DNA from: Thermoprotei archaeon
GTDB taxonomy: Archaea > Thermoproteota > Thermoprotei > QMSL01
Length of the DNA stretch: 64,000 nucleotides
Direction of reading: 5' to 3'
NCBI GenBank assembly: GCA_003650925.1
Contig: QMSP01000002.1
Location: forward strand, 1 to 64,000
Position 1 is the first letter of the stretch; every line of letters starts with the position of its first letter. The position numbers and the translations under genes are program-made. Below are positions 51,802 to 60,961 of this stretch, one piece after another. The notes beneath the pieces are model-generated. The model saw only the letters and a program-made list of their open reading frames with translations. It searched no databases and had not been told where the DNA came from.

Positions 51802-52030
51802 CAGGAGGCACCTAAGCCAAATATAGCTCATGGGGCAATATAAACCTCTGCATTGGCTTTGAGAGAAATATATAAGGAGTCGAATGAACATCCTCCACCA
51901 TAAGACACATGTTCCTCAAGCTGGTTAGGCATTATTTGTCAAGGTCTATGCTGTGTGCTGGGCATGTGGCGTTCTCGAAGATAAAATAGACATAAGCATT
52001 TTATGAATCTATATTCCTTCTATTACGCGC

Positions 52031-53401
52031 ATGAAGCGTAAGTCTGTGCTCAAGCACTACTCAAGAAGTCTTGTTAAGGAAGAGATCGCTGAATATTGTA
52101 AACATAGGTGGGTTGCTCTTGAAGGTGCTCAGATAAGGAATTCAAGAGTGTTTATCAGGTACAGGCCTGATGGCACCCCTCTGAAGATAACCTGCCCAGA
52201 TGATGTGGTGACTCTTATAGGCCTCTATAGAGGAATTAAGGTAAGAACTATATACGCCTCCATAAGTGTATACAAGAGTCTCAACTCTGCAGCGGATGTT
52301 GAGATGAAGGAGAACGTAGTTGCTGCTTCCCCTATATGGGACATTGATGGGAGCTTAGAACGATGGAAGCCCGTAGTTGAAGTGGCTAAGACCATAGTCG
52401 ACTTCCTTGAGAAAGAAGGTGTTGTCAAATCAGTTTTCATCAAGTGGTCTGGTGAAGGAATGCACATACATATACATGAACGGGCTTTTTCAAATGATGT
52501 CCTTAGCAGATACCATCCTCTCGATGTGGCATATTCCATAGTTGAGTACACCTTAAGGAAGCTTAAGGTAAGGCTTCACAAAATAGTCAGAGATAGTGGA
52601 GGGATGGTCAAGGTAGAGAATGTGATAGACATGAAAAGAGTATTCACAGCTCCTCTATCGCTTCATAGGAGGCATGACCTATGTTGTGTATGCCTCAAGC
52701 CTGAGCAACTTGAGGACTTCGACATATCCTGGGCTTTCATTGATGAATTCAAGCACAACAGGGACTGGAGGCTGTATGAAATAGGCGAAGCCGATGAACT
52801 TGCACTCAAAGCCATGACTGTGATAGGAGGCTATCCTGGATGGAAAGGGAGAGGAGGCGCTACAAGAATAGCCCTTGAGGAGCTTGAGCCCAAGATGAGT
52901 AAGGTGGGGAGGTTTCAAGTCATGGCACTTCTTCAAGCAGCCAGGTATTATCTCTTGACCGGCGACCTAGAGAGAGCAAAGTCCTTTGGCCTTAACAGAG
53001 CCATCTTCTACGCCTGGGCTAAGCACCATGGAGCTATCCTCAGACATAAGGCTCATGCTCGCTATCAGAAAAGGTCTGAGAGGCCTACTGTGAGGATGAT
53101 CAAGATATTCGAGGAGGAGGTCCCAGTATCTGACTCAGGATGGTTCATGATGGGGGGAATAGAGCAGAGGCCTAGTGACTATGATAGACAAGTAGCAAGC
53201 AGGATAAACAGTATAGTTCCCTATGAAAAAGCATGGAGAGCAGCACTTGAGTACTTGAGGAGGTTTCCTCGAAGAGTTCTTACAGACCCTCAGAGGTTCT
53301 ATCAAGAGGCCTATCTCCCCGTACGAGATAGATTCGTGGAGAAAGTGGTCAAAAAGTACTTCATGAGGCAAGCTACTCTTGATGAACTCTTTGAGAACTA
53401 G
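52031..53401 (+). CDS. Archaeo-eukaryotic primase (AEP) family protein, PriS-like variant
   Basis: The 456-residue protein keeps all three AEP motifs: 'IWDIDGSL' (DxD metal site), 'IKWSGEGMHIHIH' (sGxxxHIhI) and the Asp of 'VIDMKRVFTAPLSLHRRH', which parallels the PriS 'RLIR.P.SLHGK' region. The start 'LKHYSRSLVKEEIAEY' resembles PriS. It lacks the usual PriS zinc knuckle and has about 200 extra helical C-terminal residues, so it is longer than normal PriS (about 330-360). It could be this organism's primase subunit or an accessory primase-polymerase. No PriL gene is adjacent. Confidence 0.75.
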   Translation: MKRKSVLKHYSRSLVKEEIAEYCKHRWVALEGAQIRNSRVFIRYRPDGTPLKITCPDDVVTLIGLYRGIKVRTIYASISVYKSLNSAADVEMKENVVAASPIWDIDGSLERWKPVVEVAKTIVDFLEKEGVVKSVFIKWSGEGMHIHIHERAFSNDVLSRYHPLDVAYSIVEYTLRKLKVRLHKIVRDSGGMVKVENVIDMKRVFTAPLSLHRRHDLCCVCLKPEQLEDFDISWAFIDEFKHNRDWRLYEIGEADELALKAMTVIGGYPGWKGRGGATRIALEELEPKMSKVGRFQVMALLQAARYYLLTGDLERAKSFGLNRAIFYAWAKHHGAILRHKAHARYQKRSERPTVRMIKIFEEEVPVSDSGWFMMGGIEQRPSDYDRQVASRINSIVPYEKAWRAALEYLRRFPRRVLTDPQRFYQEAYLPVRDRFVEKVVKKYFMRQATLDELFEN

Positions 53402-53521
53402 CGATGCTCCTATGACGCGTCTCCTTAGTGTTGAAGTTCTCTAACCTCTTCCTACTCCTGGTAGCAAGAGCTTTCTGGTTTAAACTGCGTAGTGCGAAAG
53501 GTATTAGTTGAGGTGTAGCTA

Positions 53522-55258
53522 ATGCATAATGTCGTGGTCAGAGCTATAATGAGAGGTCTAATACCTTCAGAGTTCAAGACACTAGTAAAGAACATATTGG
53601 TAGTAAGCCTAGTAGGGGGTATCAATGGGCTCGTACTTAGCGCCTATGGTGTTCTATTCCAAAGACTGAGCATGACTATATTCTCATTTCTGAGTGAACG
53701 CTCTACATTAAGCATCATGTTTTGCTTCCTGTCTATATACTTATGTTTCCTAGCTTCGGCCACCTTAGTTAGAAAAATCGCTGCCTCCCATAGTGGCTCA
53801 GCCACAAATGCCTTTCTGAGAATCTATCACTTTAGATGCGGTTATATTCGCCTCAGAGAGGCCATAGGCTTTGGCCTAGCAGCTCTTCTAACGGTGCTTT
53901 GTGGGGGAAGCATAGGTCCTGAAGGCCCAGGCATATTCCTTGGAGCAGCAATAGCTTCCTTCATCGCTAGGGCCTTCAAATATAAACCTGCTGAAGTCAG
54001 AAGGCTATCCATAATAGGAGCAGCTGCAGGAGTCTCCGCCATATATAGAGCTCCTCTTGCAGCCATGGCCTTCTCCTTGGAGATACCTTATATGAGAGAT
54101 GTCGAGGTAGAAGTTCTAGTCGATTCAATGATAGCCTGCTTCATAGCCTACATCATAGCCGTAGGCATAGCTGGTCCTCAGCCCATACTTGAAGTTGTAA
54201 GGCCAGTTAAGATATTCAGAGTAAGCCTAGACCTCGTAATGCATTCATTAATAATAGGAGCTATCGCTGCCATAACTTCGCTGTTATTCATATACCTGAA
54301 GAAAATGGCTCATAGATACAATGATCTGCTCTGGAGGAGAATATACATACCTCCTCTGCTCGTCACCTTAGCTATATTCTGTTCCTGGCTAGTAGCTCCT
54401 AGAGCACTTGGAGTAGGCGAGGAGACTATAGTCGAGATGATAGAAGATAGAGCTACTGAGGTAATCAAGACAGCTCTAATTCTGCTCATAGCCAAGATCG
54501 CACTTACAGTCATAACTCTTGAGTTCGGCGGCTCAGGAGGTATTTTTGTCCCCTCAGTCTTCATAGGAGCCACAATAGGATATGCCTATGCTAAGGCGCT
54601 AAACCTCCCTTATGTAGAGGCATTAACACTGGCTGGAATAGCTGGTGTCTTCGCTGGAGCTAACAAGACACTACTCACTGCAGTTCTATTCACTGTGGAA
54701 GCTCTGGGCTTCGGAGGCTTCATGTCATCAGCTCTAGCCGCCTCCTTCTCATTCCTCTTGACCCTCAATCAATCTCTACACGCAAGTCAAGTTCCCATGA
54801 GGCTTCCCGTGAGGAGTAGACTACTCCTGGACACTATTCACAAGGTGCTTGAACGTGAGCCCTTCCTCATTAAAAGGCTAAAAGCCATAGATGTAGGGCA
54901 TGAGAATCCCATAGTAATATATGCTGATACACCAATCGAAGAGATCCTCTCCATAGCTTCAGAACATGGCCATAGCCACTATCCCGTAGTGGATAATGAA
55001 GGACAACTCCTAGGCTATGTAAATGTCGAAGAAGCTATAGAGCTTCTAGGATTCGAGGAGCTCAGAGCTGCTGATATAATGCATCCGAGCAAGGGAATAA
55101 AGCCTGATGCCACAGTTGAGGATATACTGGAGATGATGATTCTAAGGAATGAAGAGTTCCTGGTAGTCGTAGATGAGAATAAGAGGCCCATAGCAGTAAT
55201 AACTCCAGAGGATATGACTTTAGCTCTAATGAAGCACGTGAGTCCTGCTGTGGTATAA
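53522..55258 (+). CDS. ClC-family chloride channel/transporter with CBS pair
   Basis: The 578-residue membrane protein has ClC signatures 'GGSIGPEGPGIFLGA' (gating Glu in GPEGP) and 'GGSGGIFVPSVFIGA' (GxFxP), with about 10-12 membrane helices up to residue 420. Two CBS domains follow (about 455-515 and 520-575: 'GHSHYPVVDNEGQLLGYV', 'EEFLVVVDENKRPIAVI') and probably sense adenine nucleotides. It conducts or exchanges chloride. The start is ATG 53522, or an upstream in-frame codon. It stands alone. Confidence 0.92.
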   Translation: MHNVVVRAIMRGLIPSEFKTLVKNILVVSLVGGINGLVLSAYGVLFQRLSMTIFSFLSERSTLSIMFCFLSIYLCFLASATLVRKIAASHSGSATNAFLRIYHFRCGYIRLREAIGFGLAALLTVLCGGSIGPEGPGIFLGAAIASFIARAFKYKPAEVRRLSIIGAAAGVSAIYRAPLAAMAFSLEIPYMRDVEVEVLVDSMIACFIAYIIAVGIAGPQPILEVVRPVKIFRVSLDLVMHSLIIGAIAAITSLLFIYLKKMAHRYNDLLWRRIYIPPLLVTLAIFCSWLVAPRALGVGEETIVEMIEDRATEVIKTALILLIAKIALTVITLEFGGSGGIFVPSVFIGATIGYAYAKALNLPYVEALTLAGIAGVFAGANKTLLTAVLFTVEALGFGGFMSSALAASFSFLLTLNQSLHASQVPMRLPVRSRLLLDTIHKVLEREPFLIKRLKAIDVGHENPIVIYADTPIEEILSIASEHGHSHYPVVDNEGQLLGYVNVEEAIELLGFEELRAADIMHPSKGIKPDATVEDILEMMILRNEEFLVVVDENKRPIAVITPEDMTLALMKHVSPAVV

Positions 55259-55406
55259 TAGTCGGGTTGACATAAGTATATTTAAATGATCTGTAAACTC
55301 ATATTTAATATCAAGGACAATAGCTGCTATTCACCGTAGATATGCTTCAATTATAGTCCATTTGACAGCAACATTTAAAAGTAGGCAGTAGCTTGAGCTG
55401 AAGCTT

Positions 55407-56705
55407 GTGAGTGCAAAGGCTCCACCACCATATCCAGTGAAGCGGATGTGCTTGAAGGACATAGATGACGTAGGCCATCTCCTCACCATAGCGTGGATCC
55501 ATGATCTAAAGTGGCGAGGGGATGAATTATTCCTAACCTTAAGGGATGGAACTGCTGTGAAGGAATTCAAGGTGGTTAAAGGCAGGGAATTGCTCAAGAA
55601 CTTGCCTTGTGAAAGCATAGTTCAAGTGAAGGGGCATGTCAAAAAGGATGAGCTTAAGATTGAGGAGTTGAAGGTGATAGTCAAAGCTCCTGGTAAGATG
55701 CCTATTGATATACGAAATCCAGCTCCAGAAGATGTTGAGAGATTCACTAAGTACAGCTACCTCGTACTAAGGTCTCCTAGATATGCTAAAATGCTGGTTG
55801 TTCAACAATGGCTCGTATATTACGCTAGAGAATTCCTCATAGGGAGAGGCTTCATAGAAGCCCTTCCTCCCATGATAAGTCCCTGTAGTGATCCTGGCTT
55901 AAGAGGGGCCAAGAAGCTCAGAACTCGCCTATATGGGTATGAATATGAGCTCATGTCAAGTGTCATAATGTTTAAACAGGCCTTAGCCTCTTCCCTAGAG
56001 AGGATATTCTTCGTCGCTAGAAACGTTAGAGAGGAGCCAGCTGATAATCTTAAAACAGGCAGACATCTTTGTGAATTCACACAGATAGACATAGAGTGGG
56101 CTTTTGCAAGCATGTGGGATGTCATGAAACTAGCTGAAGAGATGCTGAAGTATACCATAGAGAAGGTAATGGATAGGTGCAAGTCCATCATAGAGGAGTT
56201 CAATCCAGACTTAAAGGCACCTTCACCACCCTTCAAGGCACTTACATATGAGGAAGCCGTTGAGCTATTACGTGATCATGGGGTAGAAACACCTAAGGGG
56301 AAGGAGCTGACACAGGAAGGTGAGAGAGTCCTTTCATCGATGTTTGATGAACCCATATGGATAACTCACTATCCCAAGACCTCAAGAGGCTTCTACTATA
56401 TAGAGGCTCCTGAGGCCCCTGGCCATAATAGGGACTTCAATCTTCTGCTCCCTAAGGGCTATGGTGAGGTCATAGATGGAGGCGAAAGAGAGTATAGGCT
56501 TGACAAGATAATCGAGAGGCTAAAGCTGATGGGTGAGGATCCAACAAGATATTCATGGTTCTTAGACCTAGCGAGGATAGGCATACCTCCAAGTGCAGGC
56601 TTTGGCCTAGGCGTGGAGAGGCTTACCAGATATGTATTGGGGCTGAAGTATATATGGGAAGCAGTGCCGTTTCCCAAAGTGCCTGGCATAGCGCCAACCC
56701 CCTGA
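55407..56705 (+). CDS. Class II aaRS-fold protein of the AsnRS/AspRS group (possibly AsnA-like)
   Basis: The 432-residue protein has an N-terminal OB-fold ('HLLTIAWIHDLKWRGDELFL', about 22-95), motif 2 'NVREEPADNLKTGRHLCEF' followed by 'QIDIEWAF', and motif 3 'FGLGVERLTRYVLGL'. This marks the AspRS/AsnRS subclass. The segment 'ELMSSVIMFKQALASSLERI' differs from the standard SGQLYLE/SPQLYKQ words and recalls the archaeal AsnRS-related asparagine synthetases, which normally lack the OB-fold. It may therefore charge tRNA-Asn or make asparagine. It starts at leaderless-type GTG 55407 behind 'atttaaaag'. Confidence 0.8.
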   Translation: MSAKAPPPYPVKRMCLKDIDDVGHLLTIAWIHDLKWRGDELFLTLRDGTAVKEFKVVKGRELLKNLPCESIVQVKGHVKKDELKIEELKVIVKAPGKMPIDIRNPAPEDVERFTKYSYLVLRSPRYAKMLVVQQWLVYYAREFLIGRGFIEALPPMISPCSDPGLRGAKKLRTRLYGYEYELMSSVIMFKQALASSLERIFFVARNVREEPADNLKTGRHLCEFTQIDIEWAFASMWDVMKLAEEMLKYTIEKVMDRCKSIIEEFNPDLKAPSPPFKALTYEEAVELLRDHGVETPKGKELTQEGERVLSSMFDEPIWITHYPKTSRGFYYIEAPEAPGHNRDFNLLLPKGYGEVIDGGEREYRLDKIIERLKLMGEDPTRYSWFLDLARIGIPPSAGFGLGVERLTRYVLGLKYIWEAVPFPKVPGIAPTP

Positions 56706-56758
56706 TATCACGCTATTATCATGTACATGAGATCAATAAATCTTAAATTTTTATTTAC

Positions 56759-56770
56759 TAGTTGTAACTA
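56759..56770 (+). promoter_or_regulatory. Palindrome in the Lrp-type regulator promoter
   Basis: TAGTT-GT-AACTA lies between the AT-rich TATA region (about 56742-56756) and the GTG start at 56785. A site here would cover the transcription start and fits autorepression, common for Lrp-type genes. Confidence 0.4.
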
Positions 56771-56784
56771 AAATTCAGTTAGGT

Positions 56785-57300
56785 GTGAATTTGGACGAGC
56801 TAGATATGAAGATACTTGAGATGTTACAGCGCAATTCAAAGATATCCTTGTCCAAACTATCAAGTATGCTTGGCAGGCCAAGGACTACTGTTGGCGAACG
56901 CATAGCTAAACTCGAAAGAGAAGGCTACATATTGGGCTACAAAGCTATCGTAGACCCCAGGAAGCTTGGCTACAAATATGTGGCTTTCGTGATGTTGAAG
57001 GTCAGAAGAAAAGTCAATATAAAAGGCGAATCTAATCAAGAGGTTCTGGCGAGTAAGATAATGGAGGATTCAAGAAACAATCCTTCTCTGCCATACGTTG
57101 AGGAAGCACATATAGTGACAGGAGCTTATGACTTGATACTGAAGGTTTGGGCTCGCTCATGGAATGAGTTGACTAACTTCCTGATAAAATACTTAGCCTC
57201 GCTAGAGGACGTGGTGTGGACTGAGACATTCCTAGCTCTAAGAAGTATATCGAAACCTCTTGAAGGATTTCCCATAAGGCATGGTTCAGAGAAGCATTGA
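56785..57300 (+). CDS. Lrp/AsnC family transcriptional regulator
   Basis: The 171-residue protein has the Lrp HTH ('LDELDMKILEMLQRNSKI', 'LSSMLGRPRTTVGERIAKLE', 'GYILGYKAIVDPRKLGY') and a C-terminal RAM/ACT-like ligand domain ('VEEAHIVTGAYDLILKVWA'). About 15 residues are inserted between them. These regulators sense amino acids as dimers to octamers. Its neighbour to the left is the AsnRS/AsnA-like gene on the same strand, so asparagine or aspartate sensing is a fair guess. The 3' end overlaps the convergent protease gene by 15 bases. Confidence 0.88.
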   Translation: MNLDELDMKILEMLQRNSKISLSKLSSMLGRPRTTVGERIAKLEREGYILGYKAIVDPRKLGYKYVAFVMLKVRRKVNIKGESNQEVLASKIMEDSRNNPSLPYVEEAHIVTGAYDLILKVWARSWNELTNFLIKYLASLEDVVWTETFLALRSISKPLEGFPIRHGSEKH

Positions 57301-57771
57301 AGAAAATAATCTAATAAGCTTTTTAGCGCTTCTCTCAACCTCAGGTGAAAGACTAAGAGCTATCCCCACTTGTCTCACTTGTATCCCTACAAGATATACG
57401 CTTACATCAGGAATGAACTCCTTAATCAACCTGATGAGGAGCTGCAGAGGTATGGCATGAGTGCTCAGTACACCTCCTCGCACTTTCCCCTCATCAAGCC
57501 TGCACACCACTATGTCTCCAGGCCTTAGACCTGCCTTTACTCCATCAATGAATATTAACACCTCCGGCCTTTGATTTATTACTTCTCCGATAACATTCTC
57601 TACCCCCATCTCCGCTACTATAACGTTCAAGCCCATCTTCCTAAGAGCTTCAGCTATGATGACTCCTACGCCATCATCTCCTCTTAGGATATTTCCTATT
57701 CCTACTATGAGCGTCCTCTTGTTCTTAACTAGTTTAAAGAAGCTCTCCAAGGAAGAGAATTCCTTAGTCAA
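57286..57771 (-). CDS. Hydrogenase maturation endopeptidase (HycI/HyaD family)
   Basis: The 161-residue protein has the family signature 'LIVGIGNILRGDDGVGV' (first metal Asp), 'VLIFIDGVKAG' (second Asp) and 'LSTHAIPLQLL' (His). These residues bind the nickel of the [NiFe] hydrogenase large subunit before its C-terminal peptide is cut. Together with hypF at the window's end it implies that the organism makes a [NiFe] hydrogenase, although no hydrogenase subunit is in view. It overlaps the kinase gene upstream by 8 bases. Confidence 0.87.
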   Translation of the reverse strand: MTKEFSSLESFFKLVKNKRTLIVGIGNILRGDDGVGVIIAEALRKMGLNVIVAEMGVENVIGEVINQRPEVLIFIDGVKAGLRPGDIVVCRLDEGKVRGGVLSTHAIPLQLLIRLIKEFIPDVSVYLVGIQVRQVGIALSLSPEVERSAKKLIRLFSSMLL

Positions 57772-60016
57772 TCCCCATCACCTTTCTATAGCTGAACCAC
57801 AGCTGAACTACATCATGGTATCTTTCAACTGGATTAATGCTCATGGCCTTCATTATTATATCACCCAGCTCCCTCTGTAGTCCATAGTCATCAAGAGCAT
57901 CTTCTAGCTTCCTTCTCTCGTAACTTGCTATGCTTCGAATGAATTTGTCCTCCCTCAGACACTTCTCCATAAGCTTCAACCTCTCATTCTGTAATCTGAC
58001 TTTGAAGGCTCTACTGCCTATTACAGCTCCTTTACTCAGCAATATCTTCACTAATCCTTCTGGGTACAATACTTCCTCTACTCTGGGTAGGATAACGCCA
58101 CTTGTACTGAGTATCGCATTTTCAAAGAGCTCAACTTTCGTCTTAGCGCTATCCCTGAGCTCCTTTGGTAGAAAAGGATGTCTTGAGATTGCGAGGAAAC
58201 AGTATTGCCTAAGGGGAATTTCCTCGGTTAGGACCTCGTATAAGGTGATGCCTACAGAATATACGTCAAAGTCTGGAGTGATTCCCCTTTCTGGATAGAG
58301 AAGATGTTCAGGAGGCATGTATTGAGGTGTTCCGATATTCCATCCACTAGGATTGAGCTCTCCTAGTCTTCGGGCTATTCCAAAGTCCACTAATACAGGG
58401 TCAAGATGAGAGTTAACTCTCTTGGCAAGGATGTTTCCAGGCTTTATATCACAGTGGACTCCTCCTCTAGTAGCTACATAGTAGAAGGCTAGGCCACCTA
58501 ACACCTTATCAATGAATAGTACGAATTCTTTTCCTCTTAGAAGGAGCTCTCTTCTTATGTCCATCAATGAGCCTGCATCAGCGTATTCGAATACAGTGAA
58601 AGGCGGATTGGACTCGTACTCCTTCACGTCCTTGTAGCTTGTCTCCTCAGGGTTATCTGTGATCTTCTTCCAAGCCTCCTTATTGAAGTCATATATATTG
58701 ACTATATACCTCTTGTATCTATTGATGATCTTCAGAATTTCTAGGGGATCTCTGGACCACGGGCATGTGTCCCTTATGTCATCCTCGCTTGGAGTAGTTA
58801 CCTTTACTCTCATTATCTCTGAGAGCTCTTGATATATCTTTATGAGCTCCTTGTTTGTAGGAGGCCTTGCTGCCTCAGTCTTGAATATCTTCATGGCGTA
58901 CATATGCCCTTTAGAATCCTTTACGAGGAACACTTCAGCATAGGCACCTTCTCCTAGCTTCTTGATGACTTCATAACCTCCTATCCTCATGTGTTGAATG
59001 GGGCTGATCTTAGGTTGAGGTATCTTTGGCACAACAGGTCTGGGAATTCTTGGAGCAGGGCGTCTTACTCTAGGCACGACCTTGGGTGGCCTAAGCTTGA
59101 TCTCAAGCGCAACATCGAGTGGCACAAAGGCTATGGGTAGTGATAGGATTAGAACATTGACCATAAATGCTAAAGAGTAGGCTAGTCTATCGTTGGATAG
59201 GCTGCTTATGAATCTAATATCCTTGAGAAACCCTATCCAGGGTATGGTATGAATGGCAAGCCCACCTTCTAGAGGCGGATAACATAGAGTTAAGGCAAGG
59301 AATAGTAGTAGTGAGAAGTGTAGAATTCTTATCACCGATATTATGGAAGGAGCTGCTGATGATGCTAGGAATGCCATCATTATCAATAAGGCTTCAATAA
59401 AGCCTGTGCTTGAGACTTCCTCCAATACATGACTGGGTACCTCAGCCACTAGGATGTTTAATATGATGAAGAGGATAAGTGCTAGGAAGGATCTCATCTC
59501 ACCATAGACGTAGAGAGCGATCATGGACAGAACCGTAGGTATAATACAGATGCACAGGAGCGTAAGAAAGCGAGGGCTTCCCAAGATTACGAGCGAAGTA
59601 ACTCCTAAGGACTTTGAAAGACCGCTTATTATCCTAAGCACATTCCATGCATACAGTAGAGCTGTAAACACTAGTATGCTATGCAGAACATAGACTAAGT
59701 TCATCTCTTTTTGCGTCCTTATGGCGATTACCCTTACCCCTTGTCTCCACGAGGAGAAGAGAACAATGAAGGATACCATCAGGAATATCATACGCTTTTC
59801 TTCTAGCATATAATCTGATATGAGGCCCAACATCTCCCTAGCGATGGACTCAGCATCTTTCTCGGTTATGTTTCCACTGGCCAGCCTCCTCATGACAGTA
59901 TTGCTAAACCTGTCCTCAAAGGCTTGGAGGGATATAATAATATAGAGGACTATCATGGCGACCAGTATGAGTGATACTAGTGTAAACATGTCCCTTAGCT
60001 TCATTCTTCTCCCCAT
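57764..60016 (-). CDS. Membrane-bound eukaryote-like serine/threonine protein kinase
   Basis: The first 315 residues of this 750-residue protein contain about eight membrane helices. A proline-rich linker ('RRPAPRIPRPVVPKIPQ', about 318-345) follows, then a kinase domain from about 350: glycine loop 'LGEGAYAEV', 'MYAMKIF' lysine, 'VHCDIKPGN' catalytic loop, 'VDFGIAR' and 'MPPEH'. All catalytic residues are present. An insertion of about 60 residues follows the lysine. The N-terminal membrane part may sense a signal. The gene is divergent from a PPP phosphatase and close to FHA and VWA genes. Confidence 0.9.
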   Translation of the reverse strand: MGRRMKLRDMFTLVSLILVAMIVLYIIISLQAFEDRFSNTVMRRLASGNITEKDAESIAREMLGLISDYMLEEKRMIFLMVSFIVLFSSWRQGVRVIAIRTQKEMNLVYVLHSILVFTALLYAWNVLRIISGLSKSLGVTSLVILGSPRFLTLLCICIIPTVLSMIALYVYGEMRSFLALILFIILNILVAEVPSHVLEEVSSTGFIEALLIMMAFLASSAAPSIISVIRILHFSLLLFLALTLCYPPLEGGLAIHTIPWIGFLKDIRFISSLSNDRLAYSLAFMVNVLILSLPIAFVPLDVALEIKLRPPKVVPRVRRPAPRIPRPVVPKIPQPKISPIQHMRIGGYEVIKKLGEGAYAEVFLVKDSKGHMYAMKIFKTEAARPPTNKELIKIYQELSEIMRVKVTTPSEDDIRDTCPWSRDPLEILKIINRYKRYIVNIYDFNKEAWKKITDNPEETSYKDVKEYESNPPFTVFEYADAGSLMDIRRELLLRGKEFVLFIDKVLGGLAFYYVATRGGVHCDIKPGNILAKRVNSHLDPVLVDFGIARRLGELNPSGWNIGTPQYMPPEHLLYPERGITPDFDVYSVGITLYEVLTEEIPLRQYCFLAISRHPFLPKELRDSAKTKVELFENAILSTSGVILPRVEEVLYPEGLVKILLSKGAVIGSRAFKVRLQNERLKLMEKCLREDKFIRSIASYERRKLEDALDDYGLQRELGDIIMKAMSINPVERYHDVVQLWFSYRKVMGID

Positions 60017-60115
60017 GCATCTTAGGCAAGACTACCAAGTGCTATATTTCATATCTCAGTGAAATAAGTTTTATACTTGGAGCTCAGATCTCGGGCTTGG
60101 AGACGCCTGTGAAGA

Positions 60116-60961
60116 GTGGCTGAGAACATGTCAGAGGAGCTCAAAGGCCTACCTGAGGTAGATGAAGTCAAGGAGCTGATCAGAGAGGTTAGTGAAATAT
60201 TAGAGAAGGAGCCTCAGCTGCTAGAGCTGGAGAACTTGAATGCTTTAGTAGTAGGAGACCTACATGGCGATTACGCATCTCTCAAGGAAGTGCTCAACCT
60301 GTGGAGTAAAAACTACAGAGAAGATCATGTCCTCATCTTCTTGGGAGACTATGTAGATAGAGGTCCTAATCAAATCGAGGTAATGGTAGAGGTTCTTAGG
60401 CTTAAAATTGAGAGCCCTCAGAAAGTATTTCTGCTTAGGGGAAATCATGAGACGAAAAGTGTATCATCTACATATGGCTTCCGAGAGGAGCTAAGCAGAA
60501 AATATCCCGAAGTTCATGAAGAGCTTTACGTCGCCTTCATCGATATGTTCTCAAAACTCCCCTATGGTGTTTGTACCTGCGGATACTTACTCATTCACGG
60601 AGGCCTAGCTCAAGGCTTTGAACAACCAGAGCAGCTTAATGACATACCCAAATCGCTCATAGACCCTGAAGACCATGAGCTGGCTCTCCAGATACTATGG
60701 AATGATCCAGTTGAATACATCGAGGGTTTCATACCCAGCCCTAGAGGTGAGGGAGTTTATCTGTACGGCCCTGATGTCACCAAGAGCTTTGTTGAGAGAA
60801 ATAACCTCAAAGGCATCATCAGGTCGCATGAGCCTTGCGCCGAGGGATATGAATTCCTACATGAAGGGCTTACGCTTACAATATTTACATGTAGGGAATA
60901 CTCCTACCCCATATCAATAGCTGTTGTAAATAATGAAGAGCTTAAGGTTGTTATACTCTAG
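60116..60961 (+). CDS. PPP-family protein serine/threonine phosphatase (PP2A-like)
   Basis: The 281-residue protein has 'VVGDLHGDYASL', 'FLGDYVDRG', 'LLRGNHETKS', 'LIHGG' and 'RSHEPCAEGYEF', the complete metal and phosphate ligands of PPP enzymes. An acidic helical N-terminus of about 45 residues precedes the core. Its gene is divergent from the kinase by 99 bases and converges on the FHA gene with a 4-base overlap, so it is the likely eraser of the kinase's marks. The start is GTG 60116 or ATG 60128. 'gttttatactt' near 60068-60078 is the likely TATA box. Confidence 0.92.
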   Translation: MAENMSEELKGLPEVDEVKELIREVSEILEKEPQLLELENLNALVVGDLHGDYASLKEVLNLWSKNYREDHVLIFLGDYVDRGPNQIEVMVEVLRLKIESPQKVFLLRGNHETKSVSSTYGFREELSRKYPEVHEELYVAFIDMFSKLPYGVCTCGYLLIHGGLAQGFEQPEQLNDIPKSLIDPEDHELALQILWNDPVEYIEGFIPSPRGEGVYLYGPDVTKSFVERNNLKGIIRSHEPCAEGYEFLHEGLTLTIFTCREYSYPISIAVVNNEELKVVIL

